From positions 1 through 5,817 of the forward strand of contig JABDRK010000114.1 in the NCBI GenBank assembly GCA_013041785.1: a stretch of DNA of 5,817 nt, written 5' to 3'. Source of the DNA: Eudoraea sp. (lineage in GTDB: Bacteria; Bacteroidota; Bacteroidia; Flavobacteriales; Flavobacteriaceae). Shown here one piece after another: positions 1 to 5,817 of the stretch. The notes below the pieces were generated by a model. That model did not search any database. It had not been told where the DNA came from and worked only from the letters and a program-made list of their open reading frames with translations. Both the position numbers and the translations under genes were made by a program. Numbering within the stretch: position 1 is the stretch's first letter; each line of letters begins with the position of its first letter.

Positions 1-264
1 GGTGGGGGATGGCTGACACAACTCAAAAACCAAACCCTGCAGCGGAAGATTCGGGAAAGTTCGGATCGGGAGCAGTCGGCCTATGATTCAGGAAAATTAG
101 TCCTTGTGGGAAGTAATAAATACCCGAATTCCGCAGATCGGATGAAAGAAACCATAGAAAAATTGCCTTTCCTGAAAAAGGAATCACGAAAGACCGTACT
201 TGAGCCTATTATAGAAAAACGATTGGCAGAAAAGGAAGAACAAGAAAGACTTGATGATGAATAG
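1..264 (+). CDS. mutA: Methylmalonyl-CoA mutase small (beta) subunit, C-terminal fragment
   Basis: Reading frame 1 is open from the window edge to a TAG at 262-264, giving 87 residues of a gene whose start lies upstream. The fragment begins [20 protein letters not shown], then has a [12 protein letters not shown] stretch at about residues 36-47 and ends in a charged helix containing [17 protein letters not shown]. This resembles the end of the catalytic-like barrel of the small MCM subunit, where the G(T/S)NKYPN segment is typical. From family knowledge, this subunit pairs with the large subunit but does not bind cobalamin productively; none of the cobalamin region is visible here. The next gene, the large subunit, starts inside its last codons, as expected for a translationally coupled mutA-mutB operon. 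The main alternative is another acyl-CoA mutase-like subunit, but the directly adjacent mutB makes mutA by far the most likely call. Confidence 0.88.
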   Translation, partial: GGGWLTQLKNQTLQRKIRESSDREQSAYDSGKLVLVGSNKYPNSADRMKETIEKLPFLKKESRKTVLEPIIEKRLAEKEEQERLDDE

Positions 265-2419
265 ACGAAACCTGCAGCAGCTGCACCTGGATTCTCCGGC
301 TCCCGATCAAAAGGAACGGGATTCACAAACCCCATTCCAAACCGCTGAGGAAATCGCGTTAAAACCCTGTTATTCAAAGGAAGACCTCGCTCAGCTTCAT
401 CATCTCGATTTTGCTGCCGGAATTGCACCAAACTTAAGAGGACCATATTCCACCATGTATGTGAGGCGTCCATGGACCATAAGGCAGTATGCCGGGTTTT
501 CAACAGCAGAGGAGAGCAATGCCTTTTACCGCCGGAATCTTGCCGCAGGTCAAAAAGGCCTTTCGGTGGCCTTTGACCTTCCCACCCACCGGGGTTACGA
601 TAGTGATCATGAACGTGTGATAGGAGATGTAGGAAAGGCAGGTGTGGCTATTGATTCTATTGAAGACATGAAAATTTTGTTTGATGGGATTCCCCTGGAC
701 AAAATGTCTGTCTCCATGACCATGAATGGTGCTGTACTGCCCATCATGGCCTTCTATATCGTAGCCGCAGAAGCGCAGGGAGTAAAACCAGAACAGCTCT
801 CAGGTACCATTCAAAATGATATTCTAAAAGAATTCATGGTACGGAATACGTATATCTATCCCCCAGCGCCATCCATGCAGATCATTGCGGATATTTTTGA
901 ATATACCAGTCGAAATATGCCACGATTCAACAGTATCAGTATATCCGGTTACCACATGCAGGAAGCGGGAGCAACTGCTGATATTGAACTTGCCTATACC
1001 CTGGCGGATGGTTTGGAGTATATCCGAACCGGATTAAGTGCCGGACTGGATATCGATCAATTCGCCCCAAGGCTGTCCTTTTTCTGGGCTATTGGGATGA
1101 ATCATTTCATGGAAATCGCCAAGTTACGTGCCGGAAGAATGCTCTGGGCAAAACTGGTTAAGCAATTCGATCCTAAAAATCCGAAATCCCTGGCGCTAAG
1201 GACACATTGTCAAACCAGTGGATGGAGTCTGACAGAGCAGGATCCCTTCAACAACGTGGCGAGGACAACCATAGAAGCAGCCGCTGCTGCCTTCGGTGGT
1301 ACCCAAAGCCTGCATACCAATGCACTAGACGAGGCCATTGCCCTCCCCACAGATTTTTCTGCTCGAATCGCCAGGAATACCCAATTGTTCCTGCAAGAGG
1401 AAACCCAGATCACCAAAACGGTAGATCCCTGGGCAGGCAGTTATTATGTGGAATATCTTACCGATCAGCTCGCCCGAAAAGCCTGGGAGCTTATACAGGA
1501 GGTGGAGGAGCTTGGCGGCATGACCAAGGCCATAGAAGCAGGAATCCCCAAGATGCGCATCGAGCAGGCCGCAGCCAGAAAACAGGCACGGATAGACAGC
1601 GGGCAAGACATCATTGTGGGCGTTAACCGCTACCGGTTAGACGAGGAAGAAACCCTGCAAATCCTGGAAGTAGATAATGCAGAGGTAAGACGGCAACAAA
1701 TTGCCCGCATTCATACCCTGAAAGCAAACAGAAACCAGGACGAAGTTGATAAAGCTTTAAAACAGCTTACCCTGGCTGCTAAAGCTAAATCCAAAGGTAA
1801 GATCGGAAATGAGGCATCTAAAAATTTATTAGCTTTAGCAGTGAAGGCTGCACGGGCAAAAGCAACCCTGGGAGAAATCAGTGATGCCCTTGAACTTGCC
1901 TTTGATCGTTACAAAGCTAAAATTCAATCGTTTACCGGAGTGTACGCCAAAGAAATCAAAAACGACGAAAGTTTTAACCGGGCCAGGGAACTGGCAGATC
2001 AATTTGCTGAAATGGAAGGCCGAAGGCCTAGAATCATGATTGCAAAGATGGGGCAGGACGGTCACGATCGCGGGGCCAAAGTGGTTGCCACGGGATACGC
2101 TGATCTGGGATTTGATGTGGATATAGGCCCCTTGTTCCAAACTCCTGCCGAAGCGGCCAGACAAGCGGTTGAAAACGATGTACATATCTTGGGTGTTTCT
2201 TCCCTTGCCGCTGGTCACAAAACCCTGGTGCCAGAGGTTTTGCATGAACTGCAAAAAAACGATCGGGAAGACATCATGGTTATTGTAGGCGGGGTAATCC
2301 CAAAACAGGATTACGAGTTTCTTTTTGAGGCTGGGGCTACAGCTGTCTTTGGGCCCGGCACCAAAATTAGCGATGCCGCTATCCGGATTCTCGAGATCCT
2401 GATGGCCTCATCAGATTAG
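257..2419 (+). CDS. mutB: Methylmalonyl-CoA mutase large (alpha) subunit, adenosylcobalamin-dependent
   Basis: This is the catalytic subunit (also named scpA) that interconverts (R)-methylmalonyl-CoA and succinyl-CoA by a cobalamin radical mechanism in the cytoplasm. Read from ATG 257 it has 720 residues, close to the 728 of the Propionibacterium shermanii subunit. The N-terminal barrel covers roughly residues 25-550 and the B12 domain about 585-720. By alignment from memory with P. shermanii, Tyr78 (in RQYAGFS) matches Tyr89, Arg196 (in [10 protein letters not shown]) matches Arg207, and His233 (in [10 protein letters not shown]) matches His244. The Tyr/Arg pair marks methylmalonyl-CoA rather than isobutyryl-CoA specificity. 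The B12 domain has Lys597, Asp601 and the cobalt-ligand His603 in [10 protein letters not shown], followed by GVSSLAAGH and VIVGGVIP. Starts at ATG 254 and TTG 251 are also in frame. I prefer 257 because MNRRNLQQL resembles flavobacterial homologues. The gene overlaps mutA by 8 nt (11 nt if 254 is used). No defect is seen. Confidence 0.97.
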   Translation: MNRRNLQQLHLDSPAPDQKERDSQTPFQTAEEIALKPCYSKEDLAQLHHLDFAAGIAPNLRGPYSTMYVRRPWTIRQYAGFSTAEESNAFYRRNLAAGQKGLSVAFDLPTHRGYDSDHERVIGDVGKAGVAIDSIEDMKILFDGIPLDKMSVSMTMNGAVLPIMAFYIVAAEAQGVKPEQLSGTIQNDILKEFMVRNTYIYPPAPSMQIIADIFEYTSRNMPRFNSISISGYHMQEAGATADIELAYTLADGLEYIRTGLSAGLDIDQFAPRLSFFWAIGMNHFMEIAKLRAGRMLWAKLVKQFDPKNPKSLALRTHCQTSGWSLTEQDPFNNVARTTIEAAAAAFGGTQSLHTNALDEAIALPTDFSARIARNTQLFLQEETQITKTVDPWAGSYYVEYLTDQLARKAWELIQEVEELGGMTKAIEAGIPKMRIEQAAARKQARIDSGQDIIVGVNRYRLDEEETLQILEVDNAEVRRQQIARIHTLKANRNQDEVDKALKQLTLAAKAKSKGKIGNEASKNLLALAVKAARAKATLGEISDALELAFDRYKAKIQSFTGVYAKEIKNDESFNRARELADQFAEMEGRRPRIMIAKMGQDGHDRGAKVVATGYADLGFDVDIGPLFQTPAEAARQAVENDVHILGVSSLAAGHKTLVPEVLHELQKNDREDIMVIVGGVIPKQDYEFLFEAGATAVFGPGTKISDAAIRILEILMASSD

Positions 2420-2519
2420 TATGATAAACTGGCCATATTCTTAATTGGTTTCTGCTTTATCCTTTATGAAGGCTTAAGGCCATGGCTTATATTTCAAAGC
2501 TTTCCGCTTAAGTGAAACT

Positions 2520-2556
2520 TTAACACAAGATCCTAAAGTTATTCACTTTGTGTTAA
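2520..2556. repeat. 9-bp inverted repeat upstream of parA (possible operator)
   Basis: TTAACACAA at 2520-2528 is exactly mirrored by TTGTGTTAA at 2548-2556, with a 19-nt spacer. The arms are AT-rich and no T-run follows, so a strong intrinsic terminator for mutB is unlikely. It lies 61 bp before the parA start, within the only sizeable gap ahead of the par operon, so a regulator-binding site is possible. That role is inference; a symmetry of this size in AT-rich DNA can also arise by chance. Confidence 0.4.
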
Positions 2557-2565
2557 CAAATTACA

Positions 2566-2596
2566 TTTTCTGGCTACGCAAATAATCGTATTTTTA
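2566..2596 (+). promoter_or_regulatory. Weak candidate promoter for the parA operon
   Basis: TATTTTTA at 2589-2596 matches the Bacteroidota -7 element TAnnTTTG except at the last base. It stands about 20 bp before the parA ATG. A TTTT at 2566-2569 lies 19 bp upstream, where the -33 TTTG element would be, but it lacks the G. A second -7-like octamer, TACATTTT at 2562-2569, has no suitable -33 partner that I can see. The 198-bp gap after mutB makes a promoter here likely on context, but its exact position is uncertain. Confidence 0.22.
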
Positions 2597-2617
2597 AACC
2601 CTAACTTACTTTAGATC

Positions 2618-3391
2618 ATGGGCAAGATTATTGCTATTGCAAACCAAAAGGGTGGCGTAGGAAAAACCACTACAACAGTTAACCTGGCTGCCTCACTGGG
2701 TGTACTGGAGAAAAGTGTTCTCGTTATCGACGCAGACCCACAGGCAAATGCCACCTCGGGTCTGGGTGTGGAAGTAGATGAAATAGAAATAGGCACCTAC
2801 CAGATGCTGGAGCATACGGCAGATGCCCGGGAAACGATCATCAAAACTTCTTCTCCCAATGTAGACCTGATTCCATCACATATTGATTTGGTGGCCATTG
2901 AAATTGAACTGGTTGATAAAGATCAACGTGAATACATGATGAAGCAGGCGATAGCGGACCTGAGGGAACAATACGACTATATTTTGATCGATTGTGCTCC
3001 TTCATTGGGATTATTGACGCTAAATGCGCTTACCTCAGCAGATTCAGTGATTATCCCCATTCAATGTGAATATTTTGCCCTGGAAGGCCTGGGCAAATTG
3101 TTGAACACCATCAAAAGTGTTCAGCGAATTCACAATCCAGACCTGGATATTGAAGGGATGCTGCTTACCATGTATGACTCCAGGTTAAGACTGTCCAACC
3201 AGGTGGTCAGTGAAGTTAAAAAGCATTTTGGAGATATGGTTTTCGAGACTATTATCCAGCGTAACGTGAGATTGGGTGAAGCCCCAAGTTATGGGGAAAG
3301 TATCATCAAGTATGATGCTAGCAGCAAAGGGGCCGCCAACTATCTCAATATGGCTGACGAATTGCTTAAGAAAAACAAAGAAACGGTATAA
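2618..3391 (+). CDS. parA: ParA/Soj-type chromosome partitioning ATPase
   Basis: This 257-residue P-loop ATPase works with ParB to separate newly replicated origins: its ATP-bound dimer binds nucleoid DNA non-specifically, and ParB stimulates hydrolysis. The deviant Walker A motif KGGVGKTT is at residues 11-18, with both signature lysines (Lys11 and Lys16). The A' segment VIDADPQANATSGLG covers 36-50 with Asp40. Walker B ILIDCAPS covers 122-129 with Asp125. MYDSRLRLSNQV (185-196) and QRNVRLGEAPSYG (214-226) match the conserved arginine-bearing regions used for DNA contact in Soj. The protein starts directly at the P-loop, with no N-terminal helix-turn-helix, and the length is usual for chromosomal rather than large plasmid ParA proteins. 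ATG 2618 is the obvious start; no clear Shine-Dalgarno precedes it. The stop shares one base with the parB start (TAATG), implying coupled translation. Confidence 0.96.
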   Translation: MGKIIAIANQKGGVGKTTTTVNLAASLGVLEKSVLVIDADPQANATSGLGVEVDEIEIGTYQMLEHTADARETIIKTSSPNVDLIPSHIDLVAIEIELVDKDQREYMMKQAIADLREQYDYILIDCAPSLGLLTLNALTSADSVIIPIQCEYFALEGLGKLLNTIKSVQRIHNPDLDIEGMLLTMYDSRLRLSNQVVSEVKKHFGDMVFETIIQRNVRLGEAPSYGESIIKYDASSKGAANYLNMADELLKKNKETV

Positions 3392-4293
3392 TGGCCAGGG
3401 CGACTAAAAAACAGGCACTAGGAAGGGGCTTATCTGCGCTGCTGAAAGATCCGGAAAACGATATCCGGTCTGCAAGTGACAAGAATGCCGAAAAACTGGT
3501 GGGGCATATCGTGGAACTGGATATGGATGCCATCGAAATGAACCCCTTTCAACCACGGTCCAATTTCAACGATCAAAATCTTGAGGAGCTGGCCTCCTCC
3601 ATCCGGGAATTAGGGGTGATTCAGCCCATTACGGTAAGAAAAATAGATTTCAACAAATTCCAACTGGTTTCAGGAGAGCGGAGATTCCGAGCTTCAAAAC
3701 GCCTTGGATTGGAGACCATACCTGCCTATATCCGAATTGCCAACGACCAGGAAACCCTGGAAATGGCACTGGTCGAAAATATACAGCGACAGGACCTGGA
3801 TCCCATTGAAATCGCCTTGTCCTATAAACGCCTGATAGAAGAGATAGCCCTCACTCAGGAAAAGCTGAGCGAACGTGTTGGAAAAAAACGATCTACCATC
3901 ACAAACTACCTGCGTTTATTGCGCCTGGATCCTATTATCCAAACGGGAATACGGGACGGTTTTATAAGTATGGGACACGGACGGGCACTGGTAAATATTG
4001 AGGATGCTTCAGACCAGATTGCTATTTATGAAAAAATCGTAGGTCAGAACTGGTCTGTTCGGGAAACGGAAAAGGCGGTGCAGGAATACCACAAACCGAA
4101 AGTCGGAAAAAAAGCCGTTGATGCGAAAGATGCTGCCGGAGAATTCGGTCAGGACCAGGTAAAGGCTTTGCGCAATTTCCTGGCCGTAAACGTAGGGCTA
4201 TCGACCTCAAAAACCGGAAAGGGGAAAATTACCATCCCTTTTGAATCCGAAGCGGAGTTCAAGCGTTTGACCAAACTCATCACAGGTGATTAA
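3391..4293 (+). CDS. parB: ParB/Spo0J-family parS-binding CTPase clamp
   Basis: This 300-residue centromere-binding protein loads at parS, binds CTP, slides along DNA as a clamp and activates ParA. The basic N-terminus with ALGRGLSALL (residues 9-18) is the ParA-contacting segment. The N-domain carries NPFQPR (51-56), LGVIQPI (74-80), the CTP-binding GERRFRAS box (95-102) and ENIQRQDLDPIE (129-140). The parS-recognising helix-turn-helix lies at about 154-179 (LTQEKLSERVGKKRSTITNY and following). After a Lys/Asp-rich linker at about 234-255 comes the C-terminal dimerisation domain, about 256-298. The GERR box and the chromosomal ParA partner argue against a Noc or plasmid-only role. The start overlaps the parA stop by 1 nt, and the last codons contain the GTG start of the next gene. 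I found no full parS palindrome within the window. Confidence 0.96.
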   Translation: MARATKKQALGRGLSALLKDPENDIRSASDKNAEKLVGHIVELDMDAIEMNPFQPRSNFNDQNLEELASSIRELGVIQPITVRKIDFNKFQLVSGERRFRASKRLGLETIPAYIRIANDQETLEMALVENIQRQDLDPIEIALSYKRLIEEIALTQEKLSERVGKKRSTITNYLRLLRLDPIIQTGIRDGFISMGHGRALVNIEDASDQIAIYEKIVGQNWSVRETEKAVQEYHKPKVGKKAVDAKDAAGEFGQDQVKALRNFLAVNVGLSTSKTGKGKITIPFESEAEFKRLTKLITGD

Positions 4294-4927
4294 GACCCTC
4301 CTACTCACTACTTTTATTTTCTTTCTGACTTTCCCCTGTTTTTCTCAGGAAAAAGGAAATGTGCAATCCCCTGTAGATTCCCTGAAAACGGATATGAGGA
4401 AAAATGGTGTAGTCTTTGACGGAAAGCTGGAAAAAAGGCGGGTTAATCCCCTGGCTCCAAGTAAGGCCGCATTTTATTCTGCCGTATTACCCGGGCTGGG
4501 TCAAATCTATAACCGCAGATACTGGAAATTGCCAATTGTGTATGCAGCCCTGGGTACAGGAGTATATGTCTATATTTATAACGATGATCTCTATAACCGC
4601 TTCCGCGACGCGTTCAAACGCCGCAGGGCGGGCTTCACCGATGATGAATTCTACGACCTAAACAACAGTGGTATTGTCCCGGGGAGTCCCGACTTTTCGG
4701 ACGAAGCCCTTCAGGATGCCCAGGAGCGTTATCAACGTGATCGGGATCTCGCTCTGCTTATATCGATTGCCCTGTACGCTCTTAATATCATTGATGCTAA
4801 CGTCGATGCCCATTTAAGGCAGTTCAATGTGGATGAAAACCTAAGTCTGGATGTAAGGCCCTACCTGGAGTATCATCCCATTAATTCAGACCCGAACTAC
4901 GGATTGTCCCTAACCCTTAAATTCTGA
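4286..4927 (+). CDS. DUF5683 domain protein with signal peptide, function unknown
   Basis: This 213-residue protein fits the Bacteroidota family DUF5683, which has no established function. Residues 1-20 form a signal peptide (Lys3, a hydrophobic run at 4-16, then PCFS before QEKG), so it should reach the membrane or periplasm. The Cys at 18 is not in a good lipobox. The family core begins near residue 57 with SKAAFYSAVLPGLGQIYNRRYWKLP, followed by a hydrophobic segment at about 82-98. A second hydrophobic segment, about 154-170, leads into NIIDANVDAHL. The tail has alternating hydrophobic residues and ends YGLSLTLKF, which looks like a beta strand. The start is GTG 4286, inside parB with an 8-nt overlap. 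It is preferred because it yields the signal peptide; downstream starts would destroy it. Its place between parB and dapB implies co-expression with segregation and wall-precursor genes, but says nothing certain about its activity. Confidence 0.85.
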   Translation: MIKTLLLTTFIFFLTFPCFSQEKGNVQSPVDSLKTDMRKNGVVFDGKLEKRRVNPLAPSKAAFYSAVLPGLGQIYNRRYWKLPIVYAALGTGVYVYIYNDDLYNRFRDAFKRRRAGFTDDEFYDLNNSGIVPGSPDFSDEALQDAQERYQRDRDLALLISIALYALNIIDANVDAHLRQFNVDENLSLDVRPYLEYHPINSDPNYGLSLTLKF

Positions 4928-4930
4928 TAT

Positions 4931-5635
4931 ATGAAGATTGGTTTGTTCGGGTATGGAAAGATGGGTCGGATGATAGAAGGTATCGCCCTTGCCCGGGGAC
5001 ACCGGATTACTGCAAAAATTGATATTGGTAACCGAACAGAGATTGATTTTAGCCAGATTGACCTGGCCATAGATTTTAGTGCGCCGGAGGCTGCCGTCTC
5101 AAACATTCGCCTGGCGTTGGAACAAGGAATACCCGTAGTGAGTGGTACCACAGGATGGTTAGAAAATTATCAGGAAATTGTCGATTACTGCAAGGAAGTG
5201 AACGGTTCTTTTCTTTATGCATCGAACTTCAGCCTGGGGGTGAATCTCTTCTTTGCATTGAATAGTCGATTAGCCCGGATGATAGGACCCCATAAAAATT
5301 ACCAGGTGTCTATTGAAGAAATTCACCACACCCAAAAACAGGATGCACCCAGCGGAACTGCTATTACACTCGCTGAGGGTATCCTGAAGGAAACGGATTA
5401 TAAAGGCTGGTCGCTTGGAGAAGCAAACACCTCCGAAATTCCGATTACCTCAAAGCGCGTCGGAGACCATGCCGGAACCCATATTGTGGATTACGATGGA
5501 CCGGTGGATCAGATCAGGATTAAGCATACGGCTCATTCTCGCGAAGGTTTTGCTGAAGGCGCGGTAATTGCGGCCGAATGGTTATTAAACAGAAAAGGAG
5601 TTTTTAGTATGCAGGATGTGTTAAACCTTGGTTAA
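4931..5635 (+). CDS. dapB: 4-hydroxy-tetrahydrodipicolinate reductase
   Basis: DapB reduces 4-hydroxy-tetrahydrodipicolinate with NAD(P)H in the cytoplasm, the second committed step towards meso-diaminopimelate and lysine. The Rossmann dinucleotide loop GYGKMG is at residues 7-12, followed by IDFSAPEA (47-54) and SGTTGW (71-76). The signature HHTQKQDAPSGTA spans 132-144, where His132 and Lys136 correspond to the catalytic His159 and Lys163 of the E. coli enzyme. The C-terminus REGFAEGAVIAAEWL (204-218) is also typical. At 234 residues it is shorter than E. coli DapB (273). The shortening lies before the catalytic signature: the region after the Rossmann loop is trimmed. I recall this compact form as common in Bacteroidota, so it is not a truncation. 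It starts 3 nt after the DUF5683 stop with no clear Shine-Dalgarno, so it is probably co-transcribed with that gene. Confidence 0.96.
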   Translation: MKIGLFGYGKMGRMIEGIALARGHRITAKIDIGNRTEIDFSQIDLAIDFSAPEAAVSNIRLALEQGIPVVSGTTGWLENYQEIVDYCKEVNGSFLYASNFSLGVNLFFALNSRLARMIGPHKNYQVSIEEIHHTQKQDAPSGTAITLAEGILKETDYKGWSLGEANTSEIPITSKRVGDHAGTHIVDYDGPVDQIRIKHTAHSREGFAEGAVIAAEWLLNRKGVFSMQDVLNLG

Positions 5636-5658
5636 GCCAGGAGATACATTCAAGGTTT
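5623..5658. repeat. 8-bp inverted repeat at the dapB end (possible weak terminator)
   Basis: AAACCTTG at 5623-5630 is exactly mirrored by CAAGGTTT at 5651-5658, with a 20-nt spacer that itself contains GGTTAAGCC (5630-5638). A short T-run (5656-5659) overlaps the right arm. The element spans the dapB stop codon, so it could act as a weak or partial terminator between dapB and lepB. The long loop and modest stem make this uncertain. The right arm also touches the candidate -33 element for lepB. Confidence 0.35.
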
Positions 5659-5688
5659 TGGCGTATGTTTCAAAAATAAATAGTTTAG
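5656..5688 (+). promoter_or_regulatory. Candidate Bacteroidota-type promoter for lepB
   Basis: TTTTG at 5656-5660 fits the -33 TTG/TTTG element. After exactly 20 bp comes TAGTTTAG at 5681-5688, matching the -7 consensus TAnnTTTG in five of its six fixed positions. The spacing lies in the range known for flavobacterial promoters (17-23 bp). Transcription would start near 5695, leaving a leader of about 34 nt before the lepB ATG. This is the best promoter match I found in the window, but it rests on a short degenerate consensus. Confidence 0.4.
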
Positions 5689-5728
5689 TGCCTGCTAGGG
5701 CGTTATACCAATAAACAGAAGTATTGCA

Positions 5729-5817
5729 ATGAACGGAACAGGATGGATCATTTTTATCTTGATCGTACAACTAATCCATTTTGGGGGAACCTGGAAATTA
5801 TATCAAAAAGCAGGCAG
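5729..5817 (+). CDS. lepB: Probable signal peptidase I, N-terminal fragment
   Basis: An open frame begins at ATG 5729 and runs off the window after 29 full codons. It encodes a short polar start, a hydrophobic membrane segment at about residues 6-17 (WIIFILIVQLIH), then GGTWKLYQKAG. The pattern of a membrane helix followed by H-F-x-G-T-W-K-L-Y-x-K-A-G matches the N-terminus I know from Bacteroidota LepB proteins, which are longer than the E. coli enzyme and have this extra leading membrane segment. Signal peptidase I removes signal peptides on the outer face of the inner membrane. Its catalytic Ser and Lys lie beyond the window, so activity cannot be judged. lepB directly after dapB is an arrangement I recall from flavobacteria, which supports the call. 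The 93-bp gap before it and the candidate promoter suggest at least partly separate transcription. Confidence 0.72.
   Translation, partial: MNGTGWIIFILIVQLIHFGGTWKLYQKAG

Noticed and set aside
81..503. Minus-strand open frame of 140 codons across the mutA-mutB junction
   Set aside because: It lies opposite two well-supported genes, resembles no family I know, and has a serine-rich, low-complexity translation typical of antisense shadows.
1207..1626. Plus-strand open frame of 139 codons inside mutB in another frame
   Set aside because: It is wholly within the conserved mutase barrel and its translation is rich in Arg, Gly and Ser with no recognisable domain.
1835..2254. Minus-strand open frame of 139 codons opposite the mutB cobalamin domain
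   Set aside because: It is fully antisense to a conserved coding region, with no recognisable motif and no independent upstream region.
2402..2436. Hairpin ATGGCC/GGCCAT (with inner TCAT/ATGA) around the mutB stop, considered as a terminator
   Set aside because: The stem is interrupted by a 6-nt bulge and is not followed by a run of T residues, so it does not meet intrinsic terminator criteria.
4416..4661. Alternative-frame 81-codon open frame inside the DUF5683 gene
   Set aside because: It overlaps a better-supported gene with a signal peptide and family motifs, and has no features of its own.
4931..5635. dapB considered as truncated because it is about 40 residues shorter than the E. coli enzyme
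   Set aside because: Both the dinucleotide loop and the full catalytic signature are present, as is the C-terminal motif. The compact length fits Bacteroidota forms.

Overview
The window looks like a chromosomal core-gene stretch from a member of the Bacteroidota, most likely a flavobacterium. Three things point there. The order parA - parB - DUF5683 gene - dapB - lepB is one I know from Flavobacteriia. DUF5683 is essentially a Bacteroidota family. The starts lack clear Shine-Dalgarno sequences and, at one gap, a TTG...TAnnTTTG-like promoter can be seen. I cannot name a genus from the sequence alone.

Layout, all on the + strand: (1) 1-264, the C-terminal end of the small subunit of methylmalonyl-CoA mutase (mutA). 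(2) 257-2419, the complete large, catalytic subunit (mutB, also called scpA), overlapping the end of mutA. (3) 2420-2617, a 198-bp AT-rich gap holding a 9-bp inverted repeat and probably the promoter of the next operon. (4) 2618-4927, parA, parB and a DUF5683 membrane/envelope gene, joined by 1-nt and 8-nt overlaps. (5) 4931-5635, dapB, only 3 nt downstream. (6) 5636-5728, a 93-bp gap with an inverted repeat and a plausible flavobacterial promoter. (7) 5729 to the window end, the first 29 codons of a probable signal peptidase I gene (lepB).

The genes form two functional groups. MutA and MutB make the B12-dependent heterodimer that interconverts (R)-methylmalonyl-CoA and succinyl-CoA, linking propionyl-CoA metabolism to the TCA cycle. 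ParA and ParB are the chromosome-segregation ATPase and the CTP-dependent parS clamp. The following genes serve the envelope: DapB makes precursors for diaminopimelate (peptidoglycan) and lysine, LepB cleaves signal peptides, and the DUF5683 protein has an unknown role. The second group therefore ties chromosome segregation to wall and envelope growth in one probable transcription unit.

I found no mobile elements, CRISPR arrays, tRNA or rRNA genes, frameshifts or signs of transfer. All complete genes keep their key catalytic residues. I see no previously undescribed system here. The points most worth a second look are the uncharacterised DUF5683 protein, whose start lies inside the parB stop region, and the symmetry elements in the two intergenic gaps.
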